NCBI RefSeq assembly: GCF_042676085.1
Contig: NZ_JBHTKH010000012.1
Span: 1-64,000 of the forward strand
Direction: 5' to 3'
DNA from: Terrabacter terrigena
GTDB taxonomy: Bacteria; Actinomycetota; Actinomycetes; Actinomycetales; Dermatophilaceae
DNA length: 64,000 nt
Shown here one piece after another: positions 36,021 to 44,105 of the stretch (the first letter of the stretch is position 1; every line of letters starts with the position of its first letter). The notes beneath the pieces are model-generated. The model saw only the letters and a list, made by a program, of their open reading frames with translations. It searched no databases and had not been told where the DNA came from. Both the position numbers and the translations under genes were made by a program.

Positions 36021-37169
36021 TCAGCGCGTGTTTACGGCGCCGTCTCCTGCGATCCACGAGAGCCCGGACGCCGGTTGGGTGCCCGTGGGGTGCCCGAGGG
36101 CCTTGTTGACCCGATCGAGCGCCGCACGGTCGGCGTCCGTGCCCAGGAGGTGCCCGTACGTGTCGAGGGTGAGCTTCGCGGTCGAGTGACCGAGCCACGA
36201 GGACACCGTCTTGATATCGACACCCGCAGCAATCCACAGGCTCGCGGCGGTGTGCCGCAGGTCATGGGGCCGGCGGCCTAGGCCCGTGGTCGTCCAGTGG
36301 ACGGCTCGGCGCCAGTTCTGAGCGGACAGGTACCCGCCCTCCGGCGCAGGGAAGAGCAGGCCGTCCGGCTCCCGGTTTTCGGCCCACGACTCGACGACCG
36401 GGCGGACCAAGTCACTGAGCGGAACCAGCCGTGACCGACCGCTCTTGGTCGTCGCTCGCTCGATGACAGCGCCGGTCCGACCCGACTGCGGGATCGATCG
36501 TTTGACGAGGACCCCGGGGTAGGGCATGTCGACGACGTCTCGAACCCGCAGGCCACGCAGCTCGCCGAACCTGACCCCAGTCAGCGCCAGCACGAGGGTG
36601 ATCTCGGCGTAGCGCTTCGTGTGCTGTCGCTGGGCGTCCACGACCTCGAGGAGCAGGTTCAGAGTGAATGGGGCAACCTCGACCACATTGCCCGTCCGCG
36701 AGTCGGGCCGGGGCAGGGGCACGTCCTCGGCTGGCGACTTCGATATCCGCCGGGTCCGTACGGCGTAGCGGAAGAGGCCACGAAGCGTCGTGCGCACTCT
36801 CGCTGCTGTTCGCACCGACCGGGACACGGCGAGGTCGGTGAGGAAGCGCTCCACGTGGACCGGCGAGACTGCCGACACGGGCAGCTTGCCGAAGGCGGGC
36901 ACGATGTGGACGCGTAGCGCGCTCTCGTCCGACTCCCACGCACGGACCGAGATCTGTCCGATGCGTGCGTCGCGGTACTCCTCGGCCAGTTCCGACACTG
37001 TGACGCGTCCTGCCGAGGGCGACACGAACTCGCCGGAGAGCAGTAGGCGCTTCTGCTCCATCTCCCAGCGCACGGCGTCGCCGCGTCGCTCGAAAGTGCG
37101 GTCGGCCACGACCCGGCCTCGGTGCTTGACCTGGACACGCCACTTCCCATTGGGCCTTTTGAGGATCAC
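36021..37169 (-). CDS. int: tyrosine site-specific integrase
   Basis: 382 residues. N-terminal AP2-like/SAM-like parts (VILKRPNGKWRVQVKHRGRV, then an arm-binding region), and a C-terminal catalytic domain: LTGVRFGELRGLRVRDVVDM (first Arg), ATTKSGRSRLVPL (Lys), PHDLRHTAASLWIAAGVDIK (H-x-L-R-H), SWLGHSTAKLTLDTYGHLLG (His and the nucleophile Tyr). All catalytic residues are present, so it should be active. GTG 37169 overlaps the upstream excisionase stop by four bases and has AAGGAG upstream. It adjoins tRNA-Arg(CCU). Confidence 0.95.
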   Translation of the reverse strand: MILKRPNGKWRVQVKHRGRVVADRTFERRGDAVRWEMEQKRLLLSGEFVSPSAGRVTVSELAEEYRDARIGQISVRAWESDESALRVHIVPAFGKLPVSAVSPVHVERFLTDLAVSRSVRTAARVRTTLRGLFRYAVRTRRISKSPAEDVPLPRPDSRTGNVVEVAPFTLNLLLEVVDAQRQHTKRYAEITLVLALTGVRFGELRGLRVRDVVDMPYPGVLVKRSIPQSGRTGAVIERATTKSGRSRLVPLSDLVRPVVESWAENREPDGLLFPAPEGGYLSAQNWRRAVHWTTTGLGRRPHDLRHTAASLWIAAGVDIKTVSSWLGHSTAKLTLDTYGHLLGTDADRAALDRVNKALGHPTGTQPASGLSWIAGDGAVNTR

Positions 37170-37366
37170 ACCCGCTCCTTCTGAGCCTCCAGCCATGCGA
37201 GGAGGTCCTGCGGCATCCAGAAGCATCGCTTGCCGACTCGAACGGCTGGCGCGAACCTGCCGTGGATGCGCAGGTGGTTCAACGTCCCGACGCTGATCCT
37301 GCACCACTCCGCAGCCTCGTCCACATTCAGCAGGACTGGCGCCTGAACTCTCACAGTCTCATCCAC
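37166..37366 (-). CDS. xis: excisionase-like helix-turn-helix protein
   Basis: 66 residues from GTG 37366, which has GAAGGAG at the right distance; a longer frame is available but lacks a site. LLNVDEAAEWCRISVGTLNH then LRIHGRFAPAVRVGKRCFWM is a MerR/excisionase-type winged helix of the HTH_17 group. It is translationally coupled to the integrase and is probably the recombination directionality factor. Confidence 0.85.
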   Translation of the reverse strand: MDETVRVQAPVLLNVDEAAEWCRISVGTLNHLRIHGRFAPAVRVGKRCFWMPQDLLAWLEAQKERV

Positions 37367-37934
37367 GATGCGCTCCTTCTCGGCGCCTCGTCCAAGTGTG
37401 GCGCCTCGTCCCGGATACTTGCTAGGTGCCAACGGTTGCTTCGGGACACCATGTGCACGCATCGAGCGGACTCAAGATCACGCGAACAATGGGCGGGACC
37501 TCGTGCGCGCTTGACATTCTGCAACCGGACGCGCCAGTCACAACCGAAACGCCCTGAGACACGGCCCCGACGGCAGAGCCACAGAAGTCAACTCACCCGG
37601 TGCGCGAGGCCACAAACGAGTCAGGAGTCGAATTGTCGGCGACGGATTACAGTCCAGAGAATGCGATTCGCTGACGTGCGACGTTTACGGGTCTGAACAA
37701 ACTTCCCCGCGGAAAGTCGTCGCCAACCCGCGCCAGTGGACGTCCCGGGTGTTCCGGATGCCCACACGGACACCTCGGCCACAGCTTGCGGCGCAGCGCG
37801 CCTGAAGCGGTCGACGGTCGCAGCCATGGTGCGCCTGCCAGCCACCGTCCGACATGAGCCCTTGATGGGCGATCGACGCGTCCTCGTCAGCGCTTGGCTG
37901 GGTCATCTTCGGCCGCTCCGGCCAGGCGCACCTT
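37367..37934. other. gene-free stretch between xis and the PadR gene
   Basis: 568 bases with no supported gene. Composition is lower in G/C than in the left part of the window. It presumably contains the xis–int promoter, but I see no clear -10/-35 pair. Confidence 0.5.
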
Positions 37935-38561
37935 CTACGCGCCCGAGTCCGGCAACCGGGCTGCGATCACGGCCAAGGCAGCTTCATGGCGCTCTTGGGA
38001 CGACTGCTCAGGCCACCGCGCCATGGTTGCCTGTGACCGGTCGGCCCAGTCGATCAGCATGCTCGACCAGCTGGCGAGGAAGTCGAACACCAGAGCGCGC
38101 ATCTGCACGTGCTCCTGGAACGGCGCCCTCCGCTCCATGAACTCCATGCCGATGGCACGTCCAGCGGCTTGGATCCGCTCTCCGTCGTTGCGGATCCGAC
38201 GAACGGCGAGTGCCGCCTGGTCGTCGGTGCCCAGATGACCGAACAGCAGCCGCAGCAGGGGTTCGCATTCCAAGACGGTTGGGCGTGGTGGACTTGCGAG
38301 CCACGCCTTCAGCCGGCGCCGCCCGGCGGGGGTGATTGCATAGCGGGTTCGGTTGCGCCGCGGGCCGATCGGCTCCGGTGAGGATGTGACCATTCCTTCG
38401 GACGCGAGCACGGTGAGGGCAGCGTAGATCCGACTCTCAGCTCTGGGCCAGAAGAAGCGCATGTTGCGCGCGATCTGCGCTGTGAGTTCGGAGCTCGACC
38501 AGGTATGACGCAGCCCTAACAGCCCGAGCAGCGCGTTCGTCGTCGTGGAGGTCCGTCGCAT
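37935..38561 (-). CDS. PadR-family transcriptional regulator
   Basis: 208 residues. The N-terminal winged helix reads NALLGLLGLRHTWSSSELTA then FWPRAESRIYAALTVLASEG and RYAITPAGRRRLKAWLASPP, standard PadR. The C-terminal helical Vir_act_alpha_C-like region follows. It is divergent from the alpha/beta hydrolase at 38624, and the 62 bases between hold two related palindromes, so it likely represses that gene and itself. Ligand unknown. Confidence 0.88.
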   Translation of the reverse strand: MRRTSTTTNALLGLLGLRHTWSSSELTAQIARNMRFFWPRAESRIYAALTVLASEGMVTSSPEPIGPRRNRTRYAITPAGRRRLKAWLASPPRPTVLECEPLLRLLFGHLGTDDQAALAVRRIRNDGERIQAAGRAIGMEFMERRAPFQEHVQMRALVFDFLASWSSMLIDWADRSQATMARWPEQSSQERHEAALAVIAARLPDSGA

Positions 38562-38572
38562 CCGTAGACGCT

Positions 38573-38609
38573 ACTCCTAGTAGGAGTAAACTGGTGCTCC
38601 TACAAGGAG
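38573..38609. promoter_or_regulatory. two palindromic operators for the PadR regulator
   Basis: ACTCCTAGTAGGAGT (38573–38587) is a perfect 7-1-7 palindrome, and CTCCT-ACA-AGGAG (38597–38609) repeats the same half-sites. Both lie between the divergent PadR and hydrolase genes; the second overlaps the region where the hydrolase ribosome site should be. Binding by PadR is inferred from position and shared half-sites. Confidence 0.65.
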
Positions 38610-38623
38610 TACGAGGGCGTGCT

Positions 38624-39424
38624 ATGGACCCGCTCGAGATCGACGGCTGCCGCGTCCAGGTCACCGATGCCGGTCAAGGCCCCCTTGTCCTGCTGATCCA
38701 TGGCACTGCCGCCAACCTGTGGGGAGCGGTCCCCCAAATCCTGGCCCACAACCATCGGGTCCTTTCCTACGACCGGCGCTCGTTCGGCCTCTCCGCAGCT
38801 CCTCCTGTGACGAGCCTGCGACGACACACAGACGACGCGGCCAGCCTCCTCGAGCGTTTGGGCGGACGACCGGCCACGGTGGTGGGCTGGAGCGCCGGCG
38901 GTCTCATCGCCTTGGATCTCGCGGCCACCCGGCCCGACCTCGTGGGCGCCGTAGTCATCCTCGAAGCACCCCTGAGCGCCAAGACCCATCCCCGGCCTGA
39001 GTTACTGGCAGGCGTCTTCCGAGCGAAGTTTTCCGCCGCTCGAGGGCGCGATCGCCAAGGCGCCGAATACTTCTTACGGTGGGCATTGATCCGGCGCGGT
39101 GAAGGAAACGACCTCGACCGGCTTCCCGCCCCGTGGCGCGATGCCATGCTGGCCAACGCCTCCAGCATCCTGGGCGAGATCGAGGCCGGCACCGGGGAGC
39201 GAGAACTAGGTCGTCGCGCCATCGCCGGTATCACGTGCCCCGTGCTCTGGCTCACCGGCGATCGCAGCGCCAAGAGCTTCTCGGCGGCGGCGCGACGGAC
39301 CAACCGCAAGCACCCGAACATCATCCTCGTCCCGGTCCAAGGATCCGGACACGTCATACAACACGACCGACCAGACGCCGTGGTCGAGGCCGTCCGCAGC
39401 GTGGAGGCGATGGCCGCCAGCTGA
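38624..39424 (+). CDS. alpha/beta hydrolase
   Basis: 266 residues. PLVLLIHGTAANLWGAVPQI (oxyanion HG), RVLSYDRRSFGLSA, nucleophile elbow GWSAGGL, acid in LWLTGDRSAK and the catalytic His in GSGHVIQHD complete a Ser-Asp-His triad. It matches the general esterase/epoxide-hydrolase-like branch without a D nucleophile. Substrate unknown; tight PadR control suggests response to a xenobiotic or phenolic ester. ATG 38624 preferred to an earlier TTG-type frame. Confidence 0.88.
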   Translation: MDPLEIDGCRVQVTDAGQGPLVLLIHGTAANLWGAVPQILAHNHRVLSYDRRSFGLSAAPPVTSLRRHTDDAASLLERLGGRPATVVGWSAGGLIALDLAATRPDLVGAVVILEAPLSAKTHPRPELLAGVFRAKFSAARGRDRQGAEYFLRWALIRRGEGNDLDRLPAPWRDAMLANASSILGEIEAGTGERELGRRAIAGITCPVLWLTGDRSAKSFSAAARRTNRKHPNIILVPVQGSGHVIQHDRPDAVVEAVRSVEAMAAS

Positions 39425-39438
39425 GCGCGCAGACCCCC

Positions 39439-39515
39439 TGTCCATGGCCATGAAAGTGCCCGCTGGTGACCAGGTGGAGGTCCCCGTTGATGCCCGAGTA
39501 GAAGTCCCCATCCCT
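39439..39515. repeat. probable left end of an IS21-family element
   Basis: Just upstream of the broken transposase, short imperfect direct repeats occur (GTGCCCGCTGGTGACC, GGTCCCCGTTGATGCC, AGTCCCCATC). IS21 elements carry several such transposase-binding repeats inside their ends, and TGTCC at 39439 would be the tip. No matching right end is visible. Confidence 0.45.
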
Positions 39516-39607
39516 CCCTCGTCGTGTCGACCCGGAGCGTGAAGCCCTGAGCGGTGAGGTGGCGGCGTCTAGCCAGTCACCGCACCGCCGCCCAGGAGGG
39601 CTCCATT

Positions 39608-40700
39608 GTGATGTCTGCGAGGGAACGAATGAACGTCATCTCCGCCTACCAGCAGGTGGGCACCTACGGTGGCGGCGCAGCGATCTGCGGGACCACTCAC
39701 AAGACCGTGAAACGGGTCATCGAATGTCAGGGATCCGGCGATCCGCGCCGGCGCGTCGGCCGCGGCCGACGAACTACGAGGCGATGCGCAATCTGATCGC
39801 GCAGGCCGTGAAGGGCACTCGGGGCAAAACTAGCGCGAAGCGGCTGTTACACAAGGCCCGCCCCGTCGGGCACAGCGGGTCGAACCGCAACTTCCGGCGC
39901 CTGGTCGCGCCGGAGAAGCAGGCGTGGCGCCGTGAGCAGGCCCGGGCCGTCGTCCGGCCGTGTGGTCCCCGGGTGAGCACCTGGTCATCGACTGGGGCGT
40001 GATCGCCGGCGTCCACGTCTTCTGCACCGTGCTGGCGTGGTCACGGTGGTGGTTCGTGCGGCCCGCCTCGGATGAGAAGGCGGCCACGACGTTGGCGATG
40101 CTGGCCGAGTGTTTCGAGGCGCTGGGTGGGGTGCCGAAGGTCGTGCTCGCGGATCGGATGGGCTGCCTCAAGGTTGGCGTTCTCCCTAATCGTCTTGTCC
40201 CAAGGAGCGATTACGTCCGGTTCGTGAGCCGCTACCGGTTCCGGCCGGACTCTTGCGAGGCTGCGGATCCCGAGTCCACTGGCATCGTAGAGGCGCTCGT
40301 CGGGTAGGCAAGGACGACTTCCTCACCCCGCTGCTGCTCGAGGCTGGCGGCCTGGACGCGGCCGCGCGGGCGTTGGTGCTGGGCGACCTGCACGGCGCGA
40401 ACGATCGGGCGCGGGCGTGGTGCGAGGATTGAACGCGGCGGTGCACAGCGAGGTCGCTGCAGTCCCGACTCGGCGGTGGGGCACCGAGCCGGACCGCTCA
40501 CCAACCTGCCGTCACTGCGGCCCCCGATCGGGCCGGCGCCGACCGTGCGGAGGGTCGACAAGCTGGGCACGATCCGCCCGGGTCGGCCCGCTACTCCGTC
40601 CCGAACCCGCTCGCTGGGGCCAGCGTGGCGGATGCGGTGACCGAGGCGAGGGTGACAATCTTCGATACGTTTACCGGGCTCGTGAGCGTCTCGACAATGG
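39608..40700 (+). pseudogene. IS21-family transposase IstA, multiply frameshifted
   Basis: Segments of IstA appear in order but in changing frames: helix-turn-helix (NVISAYQQVGTYGGGAAICG) from 39611; RNFRRLVAPEKQAWRREQAR near 39890; the integrase core VWSPGEHLVIDWG then VFCTVLAWSRWWFVRPASDE and GGVPKVVLADRMGCLK from 39960, with the DDE residues (VIDWG, LADRMG, and E in DPESTGIVE); then LVG breaks at 40306, GKDDFLTPLLLEAGG continues in another frame, and NAAVHSEVAAVP in a further one; VADAVTEARVTIFDTFTG is near 40630. At least four frameshifts, and no istB follows, so it is dead. Confidence 0.85.
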
Positions 40701-40993
40701 CGACCGGCGGGCCCAGGAGCCGTCCGAGATGTGCACGTTTGAAGTCGGTGGACGTGAGCCGCACCGGGGCTCTAGCTGGCTCGTCCTGGCGTCTCCCTCA
40801 AGGGCGTGCAAGCGAACCCCACACAGCCGGCAGTAGCTTCCGATAGAGCGCGCGCTCTCTCCGCAATCGCCGCCGGTCGCGGTAATGATTTCGCGGTACG
40901 TCTTCAAAGGGGTCGGCTGCGGTGCGCTCGTGGCCGCGATGGTGAACGTGAACCGTGGCAGTGGGCGCAATGTCTGGACGCTCGGCTTAATGC
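40701..40993. other. intergenic tail of the IS21 relic
   Basis: About 290 bases between the last recognisable IstA piece and the end of the formamidase gene. No gene and no recognisable IS end. Confidence 0.4.
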
Positions 40994-42007
40994 TCATCCC
41001 GCCTGCGCGCGCAGCTCAGCATGCTTTCCTTGGAATGGAGTGACCCAACCTAGCAGCCGCTTGGGGACCTTGCACACTACCGAGTAGACGGTGTCACAGA
41101 CGTTCGCAATGGGACTCAGGGCGGCCTGGGAAACCAATTGGTAGGAATCCATGACAGACAGGGAAAGGAGTTGGGCGATCCAATGAACCATCTCCGTGTG
41201 CGCTATGCGGAACGCATCTTCCAACGGCTTAGCCGAGCCCACCGTCATAATATGCTCGTCAGTTTCCAGCCGAGGCCAGGGCGTCATGGTCCGCTTGACC
41301 AGATCAACTAGGACGGTCGAGTCCATTGCGCACTCGACGGCAACGCCGCACGTCTCTCCCTCGCCCTGCCTTGCATGCCCGTCCCCGAAGCTGAGCATTG
41401 CCCCTTCCACATTCACGCCGAGGTAGCAGGTGGTGCCGACCTTCATCTCGGGTGTGTCCATGTTGCCGCCCCAAGAGCCAGGCGTGAGTGAGGACCGGAC
41501 CTCCTGGAGAGGTGGGGCAACGCCCACCGTGCCATGCATTGGCGCCATCGGTAGCGGTAGATGCAACTTACTGTCAAGCGCCTGGTAGTGGACCAAGCGT
41601 TCTTCACGATCGATCTCGTAGATCCAGGTGAGTTCCGGCAAGGCTGCATTGAGAAGGGCGGTTTCCCGGCTTCCTGTCAGTGCCCCGAAGAATGGCACCG
41701 TCGTGCTCACTCCCCAATCGTTCCTCGGTTCGATGCTTACGAAATGCACAGCGACCGTGTCGCCCGGCTGTGCTCCCTCGATGAAAAAGGGCCCCGTCTG
41801 AGGGTTGAGGAAGCGCGGGTCACACACCTGTGATGGGCGTTGGTCGACCGAGGTAAGACGGCCGGCGAAAGCGTCGAGCGTAGATGTGGACAGCAGCGTC
41901 CCCGGTTTCAGGGACGCGATCGGCTCCGCACCGCCGAAGGTGTACACCAACTCCTCCAGTGGACGGTCCTCGTCCACCTCATGGTGCTTGACTTCCGTTG
42001 CCTCCAT
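40994..42007 (-). CDS. acetamidase/formamidase family hydrolase
   Basis: 337 residues from ATG 42007, which follows GGAAGG; a longer frame to 42055 is possible. FmdA_AmdA family: IEGAQPGDTVAVHFVSIEPR, MAPMHGTVGVAPP, PGSWGGNMDTPEMKVGTTCY and VEGAMLSFGDGHARQGEGET match the family core, including the G-x-W-G-G-N and G-D-x-H-A-x-Q-G-x-G-E motifs that hold the metal-linked active site. Hydrolyses formamide, acetamide or a larger primary or N-formyl amide. It lies next to a GntR repressor on the same strand. Confidence 0.92.
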   Translation of the reverse strand: MEATEVKHHEVDEDRPLEELVYTFGGAEPIASLKPGTLLSTSTLDAFAGRLTSVDQRPSQVCDPRFLNPQTGPFFIEGAQPGDTVAVHFVSIEPRNDWGVSTTVPFFGALTGSRETALLNAALPELTWIYEIDREERLVHYQALDSKLHLPLPMAPMHGTVGVAPPLQEVRSSLTPGSWGGNMDTPEMKVGTTCYLGVNVEGAMLSFGDGHARQGEGETCGVAVECAMDSTVLVDLVKRTMTPWPRLETDEHIMTVGSAKPLEDAFRIAHTEMVHWIAQLLSLSVMDSYQLVSQAALSPIANVCDTVYSVVCKVPKRLLGWVTPFQGKHAELRAQAG

Positions 42008-42089
42008 GTTGCTGTCCTTCCAGTCTGGCGTGATCGCTCCCTTGGCGTTATGCACGTAGCTTCGTCTCGGGTTGTCAATCTCACCAGAT

Positions 42090-42743
42090 TCAGCGGCGCA
42101 GGTGGGCGGTCAGCGCCCGCTTCGCTAGCAGAAGATGCTCGGTTACCGCGGCGCCGGCCGCCTCGGGGTCTGCCGTCTGTAGCGCGGCGAGGATCCGCCG
42201 GTGCTCCTCGATGATCTGGGTGGGGCGAATCAGGTCATGCGTCTGGACCTGCGCCATGCACAGCCGTGTCTCGGACAGCAGCAACCCGTGAGCGCGGCTA
42301 AGCCGCGCGCTCCCCAATGCATCAATGAAGCTGCGGTGGAACTGGATATCTCCATCAACGAAGGTCAAGGTGTCTCGGGCCGCGAGCGCGTCCTCCATGT
42401 CGGCCGCGGCCTTGAGCGCTTCGTCGGGCACGGCGGCCCTTGTGAGAGCGAGCCTGCGCATCGCTGACTCCTCCAGGCACCCCCGGGCGAAGTACAGGTC
42501 CTCGACCTCATCGGCGTCCAGCAGGAGCACCCGCGCGCTGCGGTGCTGCTCCCGGACCAGCAGTCCCTCCCCAACGAGTCGCTCGATTGCGGTCTTGGCA
42601 GTGGGCCGCGCGACGTCGTACTCCGCGGCGACCTCAAGCTCGGTGACGGCGGCACCGCCCGGGAGTTGCTCAGAGAAGATGCGCTCGCGCAGGGAGTCGA
42701 CCAACGCGTCAACGACGCTGCGCACATCCAATCGAAGGGCCAT
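42090..42743 (-). CDS. GntR-family regulator, FCD (FadR) type
   Basis: 217 residues from ATG 42743 (GTG 42755 is an alternative). GntR winged helix (VDALVDSLRERIFSEQLPGG, VAAEYDVARPTAKTAIERLV) and the alpha-helical FCD ligand domain, with the metal-binding Asp/His pattern DGDIQFHRSFIDA, and HRRILAALQTADPEAAGAAV. FCD regulators sense small carboxylates and repress neighbouring catabolic genes. It is divergent from glycerate kinase and upstream of the formamidase on its own strand, so it may control both arms of block 1. Confidence 0.92.
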   Translation of the reverse strand: MALRLDVRSVVDALVDSLRERIFSEQLPGGAAVTELEVAAEYDVARPTAKTAIERLVGEGLLVREQHRSARVLLLDADEVEDLYFARGCLEESAMRRLALTRAAVPDEALKAAADMEDALAARDTLTFVDGDIQFHRSFIDALGSARLSRAHGLLLSETRLCMAQVQTHDLIRPTQIIEEHRRILAALQTADPEAAGAAVTEHLLLAKRALTAHLRR

Positions 42744-42827
42744 CGCGATCCCCACCTGCCTCAGCTCGGCTCCGGTATGTCAACCGCATCCTACCCATAG
42801 TCCTACCGACTTGGCGTACGTGAACGC

Positions 42828-42858
42828 TTGACATCTATGGATACTTGTCAGACATACT
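42828..42858 (+). promoter_or_regulatory. glycerate kinase promoter and probable GntR operator
   Basis: TTGACA (42828–42833) is a consensus -35 with GACATA or CATACT as -10. TTGTCAGACAT (42845–42855) overlaps the -10 and closely fits the FCD-type GntR operator pattern T-n-G-T-n-n-n-A-C-n-A (last base differs). Transcription would start near 42864, two bases before ATG 42866, so the mRNA would be leaderless. Confidence 0.5.
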
Positions 42859-42865
42859 TCGGCTC

Positions 42866-44095
42866 ATGTTCTCCGCCGACCACGCCGCTCAGGCCGCGCA
42901 CGGGCCGCCTCTCTGCCGCGCCCGTGTTGTCATCGCGGCGGATAAGTACAAGGGCTCGCTGAGCAGCGGCGAAGTCGCCGAGGCACTCACGGAGGGGCTC
43001 GCGGCGGAGCTGCCGGGCGCGCACGTCGACGCCGTTCCGGTTGCAGACGGCGGCGACGGCAGTCTGGCGGTGGCCTTGGCATGCGGCGCCAGCCCGATAG
43101 CCGTGACAGTTGCGAACGTCGATGGCGTGACGCGGCAGACCCACATTGGTGTTGAAGGGTCGCGCGCCATCATCGAAGCGGCGCTGGTGTGCGGGCTCGG
43201 CGCCGGCACTCCTGACGGCGCGGCGGCCCTTCGTGCGACGAGCCGCGGCGTCGGCGAGGCAATCCTGGCCGCGCTCGACGCGGGCGCCACTCAGATCGTC
43301 CTCGCGACCGGCGGAACCGCCACGAGCGACGGGGGAGCCGGCATGCTCAGCGCGCTCGGCCTGCGGCTCCTGGACGAAGCCGGGCGCCCGGTCACGCCTG
43401 GTGGAGCCGGCCTTGACCAGCTCGCGACGATCGACGCGAGAGGCCTCGACGACCGGCTCCGAGGCATCGACCTCATCCTCGCCTCGGACGTCGACAACCC
43501 CCTTCTGGGCCCGCTCGGCGCTGCGTCCGTCTACGGGCCGCAGAAAGGTGCCGGACCGGCGGAGGTCGCAGCGCTAGAACGCGGCATCGCCCGTTGGGTC
43601 GCACTTGCAACCAACTCCGGCCTGAGCCCCGCCGGCCCCGCCTCCGCACCGGGAGCAGGCGCAGGTGGAGGGCTAGGCTTCGCAGCCCTCCTCCTGGGCG
43701 CGCAATGGGTCTCCGGCGCGGACTACTTCCTCGACCTCGCCGGCTTCGACAAGAAACTTCGCGGGGCGGACCTCGTCATCACCGGCGAGGGCCGGCTGGA
43801 CGAGCAGTCGCTGCGCGGGAAAGCACCCTCCATTGTCGCCCGGCGCGCCCAGTCTGCGCGTGTCCCCGTTCGCGCTGTGGCGGGGAGTTGCCTACTCACA
43901 CCGGCCCAGTGGCGCGCCGCCGGCCTTGTCGCCGTCGACACCTTGACCAGCCTGGATCCCCGCTGCGAGCACGACGCCGAGCTCTCCCGAAAGCTGCTAC
44001 GCGAGGTCGGCCGGCGCATCGGTCTCGAGCTAGCAGCGGGCGAAGCTGTCGGCGCCCTCAACGGCAACAACCCATCGACCCTAGCGTCCAACTGA
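42866..44095 (+). CDS. glycerate 2-kinase
   Basis: 409 residues from ATG 42866. Glycerate kinase type 1 (GarK/GlxK) family: VVIAADKYKGSLSSGEVAEA, VPVADGGDGSLAVALACGAS, ATGGTATSDGGAGMLSALGL, LILASDVDNPLLGPLGAASV, VYGPQKGA and DLVITGEGRLDEQSLRGKAP. Makes 2-phosphoglycerate from D-glycerate, the entry point of glyoxylate and glycerate into glycolysis. There are about 26 extra residues before the usual start. The permease follows after 10 bases, so they form an operon. Confidence 0.93.
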   Translation: MFSADHAAQAAHGPPLCRARVVIAADKYKGSLSSGEVAEALTEGLAAELPGAHVDAVPVADGGDGSLAVALACGASPIAVTVANVDGVTRQTHIGVEGSRAIIEAALVCGLGAGTPDGAAALRATSRGVGEAILAALDAGATQIVLATGGTATSDGGAGMLSALGLRLLDEAGRPVTPGGAGLDQLATIDARGLDDRLRGIDLILASDVDNPLLGPLGAASVYGPQKGAGPAEVAALERGIARWVALATNSGLSPAGPASAPGAGAGGGLGFAALLLGAQWVSGADYFLDLAGFDKKLRGADLVITGEGRLDEQSLRGKAPSIVARRAQSARVPVRAVAGSCLLTPAQWRAAGLVAVDTLTSLDPRCEHDAELSRKLLREVGRRIGLELAAGEAVGALNGNNPSTLASN

Positions 44096-44105
44096 AAGGA
44101 CAACG

